Program-made: the position numbers and the translations under genes
Origin: Bartonella sp. DGB1
GTDB taxonomy: Bacteria > Pseudomonadota > Alphaproteobacteria > Rhizobiales > Rhizobiaceae
NCBI RefSeq assembly: GCF_041345015.1
Contig: NZ_CP166769.1
Span: forward strand, 868,001 to 932,000
Direction: 5' to 3'
Length of the DNA stretch: 64,000 bases
Part shown: in pieces, positions 58,915-64,000 of the stretch
How the letters are laid out: every line of letters begins with the position of its first letter
Position numbering within the stretch: the first letter of the stretch is position 1
Notes under the pieces: generated by a model
The model's input: the letters and a program-made list of their open reading frames with translations, nothing else
What the model was told of the DNA's origin: nothing
Database searches by the model: none

Positions 58915-61728
58915 CTACGATATCTTCAACACTCTCCTCCTAACAACAACATTTTTTATTTGCTCAACTAAGCCAGTATCATCTTTTTCTACATTAATGC
59001 TAAAATTGAAGATATTAGAAGATTTTTGCGATTGATTAAAATGCTGTACCTTAGGTAATTGCGGTAAACCACCTTTAGCTAAAGCTTCTAAATTTGATAA
59101 ACCAATAGCTTTAACGGCATGTTGTGGAAATACATATTCACCAGCATGAACTAAACCTTTAACTTGATATTTATGTCCATCACCTGTATAACCACCATCA
59201 CTATAGCCAGCTAAGCTTTTTAAAGCACCAATTATTGCTCCACCCCAACCACTACCTGCACTACTATTACCTAGAGCATTAAAAAATAAATCTAAACTCT
59301 TATCCATTAATCTAGAAGCTAAATTACCTAAAACATTAGCCGTAGCATGACCAAAAGCCTCAAAAGCCTTCTTACCATCAAAAATATTTCTGATTAATTC
59401 TTTAGTTTGACTATTAACATCACTTAAAATATTTTTAAGTTCTTTAAATCTATCGTTCTTTCCTCCCTTAAGCTGTGCATTTTCTGCTTTACCCGCATAT
59501 ATTTCATCTATATTTTCTTTAGCTTCTTGTTTCTTTTTTTCTTTGTCTTTCTTATCTAAACCTAATGCTTCTATCAAATCATATTCTTGGCGCAGTCTTT
59601 TTTGTTTTTCTAATTCTAAAGTTATTTGTTCTTGAGTTAATTTACCTTGCTTTAGTAAATCATTTTCTTGTTCAACTAACGCAATTTCTTCTTTAAGTTT
59701 TTGCTGTATTTTATCAAAACCCTCAAGAGCTTCATTTCTAACAATTTTTTTTGCTAACTCAGCTAATTTCTCTTTTCTCGTGTCGTCCAAAGTTATAAGT
59801 TGTTTAGTTGCATCTGACACTAATTTATTATAAATAGTCTGTTGTTTGGTTTCTTCTTTCTTCAAATCTAAAGATTTTTCTTGTGCTTCTATAAACTCAT
59901 CAAATGCTTCTTTAGAAGGGTTCGTTTTATTGGAATTTATAATATCTGATATCTGCTCATTCAATTTTGTTAAATTTATCTTGTTTAAATCTTCCCCTAA
60001 TTGTTTTGCTAGGTTTTCCGCTTGTCTCGCGTCTTGTTCAAGAATACCGCCTTTAATTTCCGCAAGTTTAGCTAAAAACTCTTTCAAAAACTGTTCATAA
60101 GTGATAGCTTCTTCCTGCAGTGATTTATATAACCCTACAATATGCTTTTTTGCGTCATATGGTAAATTCTTATAAAATTCCGCTATAAGCTGGTGACGAG
60201 GAATTAATTCCCCTCCAGATTTATTAAGCTTCTCATAATTCATAATCAATTTTGCTGTTACACTTAAACTATTATTTAAAAGATTTAATATTTTTTCTGG
60301 AGGCTTCTTATCTGCAATAGCTTGTGCTGTTTTGTTTACTTCGTCCCATACAGGTTGACCTTTTCTAACTTTTTCAATAAGAAATAAAAAACTTTCTCCT
60401 AAGTCTTTTATTTCTTTATTTGCTCCTTCAAAAGAAGTCTTAAGCTTCGCTATTGTGTGAGGTAAAGCCCCGCTGTGTTTATCTATTTTTTTAATTTCTT
60501 CCCTAGCCTCTTTTATATCTTTGGCACTGAAATTAATCTCAACGTTAGATACTTGGCTTTTAACCTTCAAGGCTACCACACCTAAAGCTTTCATCTCTTC
60601 GGTAATTTCTTTTGTAGTGTTAGAAGCCTGATTAGCATATTGATTATATGTGTACCAAGCTAAACCAACTGCACCTAAGGCTAAACCAGCACCATTTAAC
60701 ATTGGTGCTAAAAATTTTAACCCCTCTAACGCTGAACTAGCGCGTCGTATATCTTTTAATGATTTAACATATTTTACTGCTGAATTTGTTGCTTCAATAG
60801 TTGTTATTGTTATCCCACCTAAAGCACGAACTAACACACCAGAACCAAAAATAAAACCAACTGAAATAGCTATATTGGCTAACGTATTAAAATTATTAGC
60901 TAAAAAATTTATACTGTCAGCTAAGGCTCTATTCGCTATATTTACATTATTACTTTTACCAACAAAAATAGCCAAAGCTGAACCTAAATTAGTGAATGAC
61001 TGAGCTAAAGTAATTGGTAGAGCTTCCATTTCTTTTTGCATCTCAGGAATAGCATCTATTAAACCTTTTATCATTACTTCAGCTGTTATTTTACCTTCTC
61101 TTGCCATAATGCCTAACTGATGAGTAGTTTTACCTAAACTCTTAGCCCAAGCACCGGTAACCCTACTTGCCTGATTAGCTAAGGTTCTAAATTGACCCAT
61201 ACTTAAGTTACCTTTAATAATAGCCCCTTTCAGAGCCTGCATAACTGGTATTGCCGCTTGACCACTGGTACCAGAAAGCAATAATGCCATATTAGAAGCT
61301 TCTAAAAATTTAACTTGTTCTTGACTAGATTTGCCTAATTCACCCATGACATCGGCTAATTGAATAAAATCTTCTGCTGTTTGTTTAAAAGAAAAACGAG
61401 TTCTTAAAGCTGTTTCTCCTAATTGCGATAAAATACCATTGGCCGCACCTAAGTCACCCGTTACTAATTTAATACGACCTGCTAAAATCTCCCATTCTTC
61501 AGCTAATTTTAAAATTTCTTTACCACCAAAACCTGCACCTAAAGCTAACAAAGGTGCTTTCATCGCATTAACTAAACCTTGACTAGTGGCTTGCATCTTT
61601 TTGGAAAAAGCCTTAGCTTGACGTTCAATATTATTAAAGCTTTTATTACTGATACCTTCAACCCTAGCCATACCACGCTGGAATTCTTTATCATTAACAC
61701 CAAGCTTTACTATTACTGCATCACTCAT
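58915..61728 (-). CDS. phage tail tape measure protein
   Basis: 937 aa setting tail length. The N-terminal tape-measure domain (residues ~5-250) has WEILAGRIKLVTGDLGAANG, FIQLADVMGELGKSSQEQVK and GNLSMGQFRTLANQASRVTG. Hydrophobic segments at ~275-360 may form the channel inserted in the host membrane. Long charged helical and coiled-coil regions fill ~400-760. The C-terminal part has the typical GGYTGDGHKYQVKGLVHAGE then YVFPQHAVKA. AAGGAAAG precedes the ATG, and the start overlaps the tail chaperone extension by 3 nt. Confidence 0.93.
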   Translation of the reverse strand: MSDAVIVKLGVNDKEFQRGMARVEGISNKSFNNIERQAKAFSKKMQATSQGLVNAMKAPLLALGAGFGGKEILKLAEEWEILAGRIKLVTGDLGAANGILSQLGETALRTRFSFKQTAEDFIQLADVMGELGKSSQEQVKFLEASNMALLLSGTSGQAAIPVMQALKGAIIKGNLSMGQFRTLANQASRVTGAWAKSLGKTTHQLGIMAREGKITAEVMIKGLIDAIPEMQKEMEALPITLAQSFTNLGSALAIFVGKSNNVNIANRALADSINFLANNFNTLANIAISVGFIFGSGVLVRALGGITITTIEATNSAVKYVKSLKDIRRASSALEGLKFLAPMLNGAGLALGAVGLAWYTYNQYANQASNTTKEITEEMKALGVVALKVKSQVSNVEINFSAKDIKEAREEIKKIDKHSGALPHTIAKLKTSFEGANKEIKDLGESFLFLIEKVRKGQPVWDEVNKTAQAIADKKPPEKILNLLNNSLSVTAKLIMNYEKLNKSGGELIPRHQLIAEFYKNLPYDAKKHIVGLYKSLQEEAITYEQFLKEFLAKLAEIKGGILEQDARQAENLAKQLGEDLNKINLTKLNEQISDIINSNKTNPSKEAFDEFIEAQEKSLDLKKEETKQQTIYNKLVSDATKQLITLDDTRKEKLAELAKKIVRNEALEGFDKIQQKLKEEIALVEQENDLLKQGKLTQEQITLELEKQKRLRQEYDLIEALGLDKKDKEKKKQEAKENIDEIYAGKAENAQLKGGKNDRFKELKNILSDVNSQTKELIRNIFDGKKAFEAFGHATANVLGNLASRLMDKSLDLFFNALGNSSAGSGWGGAIIGALKSLAGYSDGGYTGDGHKYQVKGLVHAGEYVFPQHAVKAIGLSNLEALAKGGLPQLPKVQHFNQSQKSSNIFNFSINVEKDDTGLVEQIKNVVVRRRVLKIS

Positions 61729-62260
61729 TGAACTTTCCTTGTTTTAACTGCTGTTAAAAATGACTCTATATCGTCATCATCAAAAGAGGGCTTTTCAACC
61801 TGAGGATATTTAATTTTGATATATCCTTTAATCATATGAAAAAATTGTTCTAACGATAAACAATCAATCTGGGTAGGAGAAAGTCCTACAACCGCTCCCC
61901 ACCCATAAAAATCTACCTCACTTAACGCTTGGCTTTTTTTTTGCTGGTATCTTCTTTAACTTCATCTTCTACAGCCCCAGTTAAAGCTGTGGCTATAATG
62001 CTACCACAAGCATTAACCGCAGTTAAAATTGGTTCTTTATCAAAAAAACTATCTGATATTTCTTGTGCTTTAACCTCATTTAAACCACCGCCACAAAGGG
62101 CTAAGTAAATTATCGCTTGCACATCTGCAACACTCCAGTTACCCAAAGCTAAACGCTGAGAAATATTACCTAAATTATCAGATAACATTTTCTCTAACTG
62201 CAATAATTGTCCTATCTTTAACTTAAGCGGATATTTTTCTTTATCTAAAATCAATTGCAT
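61725..62260 (-). CDS. tail assembly chaperone pair (G / GT) with -1 frameshift configuration
   Basis: The upstream frame (62260-61922, 112 aa, QLILDKEKYPLKLKIGQLLQ to KKKAKR) is the short product. Near its end lies AGC followed by A9 and GCC (61934-61943), ideal for -1 slippage. The -1 frame then reads SQALSEVDFYGWGAVVGLSP, TQIDCLSLEQFFHMIK and on to TRKVQ at 61725. This is a tail-chaperone T-like domain, which has no start codon of its own ahead of DFYGWG. The fused product would be 178 aa. Paired chaperones with -1 shifting between tail tube and tape measure genes are a conserved trait of long-tailed phages. A homopolymer indel is the alternative: A10 would fuse the frames permanently. Confidence 0.75.
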
Positions 62261-62940
62261 TATTTTATCTCCTGCTTTTTATCAACCTTAGATAATAATA
62301 CTGCTTTTGGCTTTTCATCATCAGCTACAGCATCTGCAGTTCTACTAACCTGTGACAGTTCCACCGCTTTAAGCTTTTCATCATCAGATAAAGCATCTGC
62401 ACTTACCTCTGGGAATAGATTCACATCTTGTAAATCTTCATTTGGCTTAGGGTCTAATTTATCTAAAGTTTCTATAGTTAATTTTCCGGTACCTTTAAAA
62501 TTAATAGTTGCTTTAACCCAGCTAGTTTTTTCAGCACCAATCTCAAAATTTTCTATATGAGCCCAACCTTTATAAATTATTGCTTGCTTTGGAAATTGTA
62601 CTACCATCTTTATTATCTTAGGCGTGGAGGATAAAAATGCCTCTTGCCATGTAAGTAAAAAATCCTTATCAATTGCAAATTCACTATTCATCGACCAAGC
62701 TAAAGTTGTTGGCATTACCGAAGTCCATGGTAAATTACCATTATCATTACAAGTAATTTGCTCTTCTTCAGCAAAACTTTTATTAATTTGTAAAGCTCTA
62801 GAATTACCAACACAAAAACTTTTAAATCTTACTTTCTTCTCACCGTCCATCTGGATTATTTCACCTAAATAAACGATGATTTTCTCACCTCTAATGCGGG
62901 TGTTATCTTCTGTTATTACTTTTTCTGCCATTTCTGCCAT
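62260..62940 (-). CDS. phage major tail tube protein with C-terminal internal repeat
   Basis: 226 aa. Residues ~1-160 look like a tail tube protein (RIRGEKIIVYLGEIIQMDGE, SVMPTTLAWSMNSEFAIDKD, WVKATINFKGTGKLTI), and the gene lies directly upstream of the chaperone pair where the tube gene is expected. Residues ~175-220 contain a tandem ~21-residue duplication: ADALSDDEKLKAVELSQVS then ADAVADDEKPKAVLLSKVD, acidic and Lys-rich, perhaps a decorative tail. The stop and the next ATG share one base. Confidence 0.75.
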   Translation of the reverse strand: MAEMAEKVITEDNTRIRGEKIIVYLGEIIQMDGEKKVRFKSFCVGNSRALQINKSFAEEEQITCNDNGNLPWTSVMPTTLAWSMNSEFAIDKDFLLTWQEAFLSSTPKIIKMVVQFPKQAIIYKGWAHIENFEIGAEKTSWVKATINFKGTGKLTIETLDKLDPKPNEDLQDVNLFPEVSADALSDDEKLKAVELSQVSRTADAVADDEKPKAVLLSKVDKKQEIK

Positions 62941-62944
62941 TTTA

Positions 62945-63328
62945 TTACCTCTCTATGGTTAATGTTAAAATCCCGTGGCTAATTTCGCCATCTCTATCCA
63001 ATAACGACATGGATTTAATCTCTAATACTTCTGCTATTAGAACATCGGCTATTGATAATTTACCTAACAAATAATGCTCTAAATCTGAGGTAAGCTGCTT
63101 GATATTTTTACTCTCATCAGAAGCCTTACTCCAAATATCAATTTGAACACGCATATCAAAAATAATTCTGTCAAATTCGGTAGTTTTATCAGTCCAAAAA
63201 CTACCAAAGGTTACATAAGGTAACTTTGGATTATTAACTGGAAAATCTGATATATTTATATCTTCCCAGCCCTTTAAGCTTTTTATCTTTGCTGTTAAAG
63301 CATTTTGTACATCTAAAGCTACTGACAT
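62945..63328 (-). CDS. DUF3168 tail completion/terminator-like protein
   Basis: 127 aa with the family pattern VALDVQNALTAKIKSLKGWE, LPYVTFGSFWTDKTTEFDRI, FDMRVQIDIWSKASDESKNI and a C-terminal GILTLTIE. DUF3168 proteins lie between the gp10-like gene and the tail tube gene in HK97-like phages and cap the tail. The ATG overlaps the upstream stop by one base. Confidence 0.85.
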   Translation of the reverse strand: MSVALDVQNALTAKIKSLKGWEDINISDFPVNNPKLPYVTFGSFWTDKTTEFDRIIFDMRVQIDIWSKASDESKNIKQLTSDLEHYLLGKLSIADVLIAEVLEIKSMSLLDRDGEISHGILTLTIER

Positions 63329-63792
63329 TAATTCAGACCTGTTTGTTTCAATTGTTTAACTTTGCAATTTAACTCTTTTCTTATCTTTGCTTTTATTTGC
63401 TTCTTTCCTCCATTCCAAACTGGAAAAAAGAAAGGCTGTGCTGATTGATTTATTGTGCCAAATTCAACAAAATGAAAATAATAAGCATCTCTATCTCCTA
63501 AATATTTATCTCTAGTACCAGCACTAATATAAACTCGATATTCGCAATTATTTTTATTGAAAGAACCAGCTAAAATATCATTAGGGCGAGCGCCTGAAGC
63601 CCAAGTCCAACCGATAGAATTTTTTAAAGCTTCACTATCTACTGGTACTCTTTCACGCATTTGGCGTACAGTTTTATTAGCTTCTTGCTCCATAACCTCA
63701 AACGTAGCTTCTAACATTTCTATTTTACGCTCGCGCAATAATTTAAGCCGCCTAGTAAAATTACTTACCTTATCTAAACTAGCTGTTATCAC
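63328..63792 (-). CDS. HK97 gp10-like head-tail (neck) protein
   Basis: 154 aa. A basic helical N-terminus (LKLLRERKIEMLEATFEVME) is followed by VPVDSEALKNSIGWTW and the family hallmark YYFHFVEFGTINQSAQPFFF then PVW. It links the head connector to the tail. It overlaps the upstream small frame by 14 nt and the downstream DUF3168 gene by one base. Confidence 0.85.
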   Translation of the reverse strand: MITASLDKVSNFTRRLKLLRERKIEMLEATFEVMEQEANKTVRQMRERVPVDSEALKNSIGWTWASGARPNDILAGSFNKNNCEYRVYISAGTRDKYLGDRDAYYFHFVEFGTINQSAQPFFFPVWNGGKKQIKAKIRKELNCKVKQLKQTGLN

Positions 63793-64000
63793 CTTTAATA
63801 TCCTCTAACTCTAAGATTAAATATTTTGCGTCTCTATTATCTGGAAAAATTGATAAAATATTATATTTACCCATAGACTCTAAACAGCCTGCATCATCAG
63901 CATTTATACGCTTACATATATCTCCAGCTTTTAAGCTTTTAGCCTTACAAATATCTCTTATCCTTAATGATAATTTCTTGCTTTCTTGCAAGGCTCCTGC
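63779..64000 (-). CDS. partial small phage protein, probably head-closure/head-tail joining
   Basis: The frame is open to the window edge; a TTG at 63991 has GGAG only 2 nt away and may not be the real start. The visible ~73 residues end with GKYNILSIFPDNRDAKYLIL then ELEDIKGDNS. The strand-rich C-terminus and its place just before the gp10-like gene fit head-tail joining proteins. Too little is seen for a firm call. Confidence 0.45.
   Translation of the reverse strand, partial: AGALQESKKLSLRIRDICKAKSLKAGDICKRINADDAGCLESMGKYNILSIFPDNRDAKYLILELEDIKGDNS

Larger units (their letters stand above)
47261..64000. mobile_element. prophage, left part (continues beyond the window)
   Basis: It begins at a tRNA-Leu 3'-end fragment followed by a P4-type integrase. 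It carries cargo genes (Panacea module, BcgI-like restriction-modification, RelE/HigA-type toxin-antitoxin), an endolysin and an ordered siphovirus tail module, cut at 64000 before the capsid genes. Gene order from the right is small ORF, HK97-gp10-like, DUF3168, tail tube, tail chaperone, tape measure, minor tail proteins, tail tip/collar. Several tail genes are frameshifted, so it may be defective. Confidence 0.9.

Overview
The window is one AT-rich (roughly 30 % G+C by eye) stretch of an alphaproteobacterial chromosome. The lineage is read from gene order. The order rlmB / tRNA-Tyr / tRNA-Gly / tuf / tRNA-Trp / secE / nusG / rplKAJL / rpoBC is alphaproteobacterial. So are the NDUFA12 + DUF2155 pair, the comEC / gltX / gltA block, the rpsB-tsf-pyrH-frr-uppS-cdsA-bamA-fabZ block, and the ridA / HIT / clpA / D-Ala-D-Ala carboxypeptidase(SPOR) block. 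Several genes normally embedded in these blocks are missing (lpxD, lpxA, lpxI, lpxB, dxr, rseP, clpS). Long non-coding AT-rich spacers, a decaying duplicate of the rpoC 3' end and a frameshifted tuf copy also suggest a reduced, probably host-associated genome. I cannot name the genus; a host-restricted Rhodospirillales/Holosporales-type organism fits better than Rickettsia because clpA is present.

Layout. 1-3.8 kb: comEC (partial, minus), gltX and gltA (plus). 4.3-10.1 kb: fabZ, bamA, cdsA, uppS, frr, pyrH (minus), i.e. fatty-acid, outer-membrane, phospholipid and undecaprenyl functions plus ribosome recycling and UMP kinase. 10.9-12.5 kb: an ABC exporter between two large spacers. 13.4-15.1 kb: tsf and rpsB behind a structured S2-type leader. 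15.4-20.5 kb: ridA, HIT, clpA, carboxypeptidase. 20.5-34.4 kb: the rpoC-rpoB-rplLJAK-nusG-secE-tuf transcription/translation block with three tRNAs, ending on the left in a tandem-duplicated rpoC tail plus terminator. 34.6-41.9 kb: rlmB, rhomboid protease, DUF2155, NDUFA12, gatB, tig, gltS. 42.5-46.7 kb: an unusual three-gene cassette with an MFS exporter, an ATP-grasp ligase and an MFS transporter fused to an aminoglycoside-phosphotransferase-like kinase. The first two resemble the ligase + exporter pairing of bacilysin BacD/BacE.

47.26-64 kb: the left part of a prophage that runs past the window edge. Its left boundary is a 16-bp tRNA-Leu 3'-end fragment (putative att core) next to a P4-type tyrosine integrase. 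Inside are three cargo modules: a Panacea-domain antitoxin with a two-TM partner, a BcgI-like type IIB restriction-modification pair, and a RelE/HigB-type toxin with its antitoxin. They are followed by a GH24 endolysin and a siphovirus-like tail module on the minus strand: tail tip + collar, two minor tail proteins, tape measure, tail assembly chaperone with a -1 frameshift configuration, tail tube, DUF3168, HK97-gp10-like.

Several reading frames are broken by single-base indels, mostly at homopolymers (tuf and two or three tail genes). Biological decay and assembly error cannot be separated from sequence alone.
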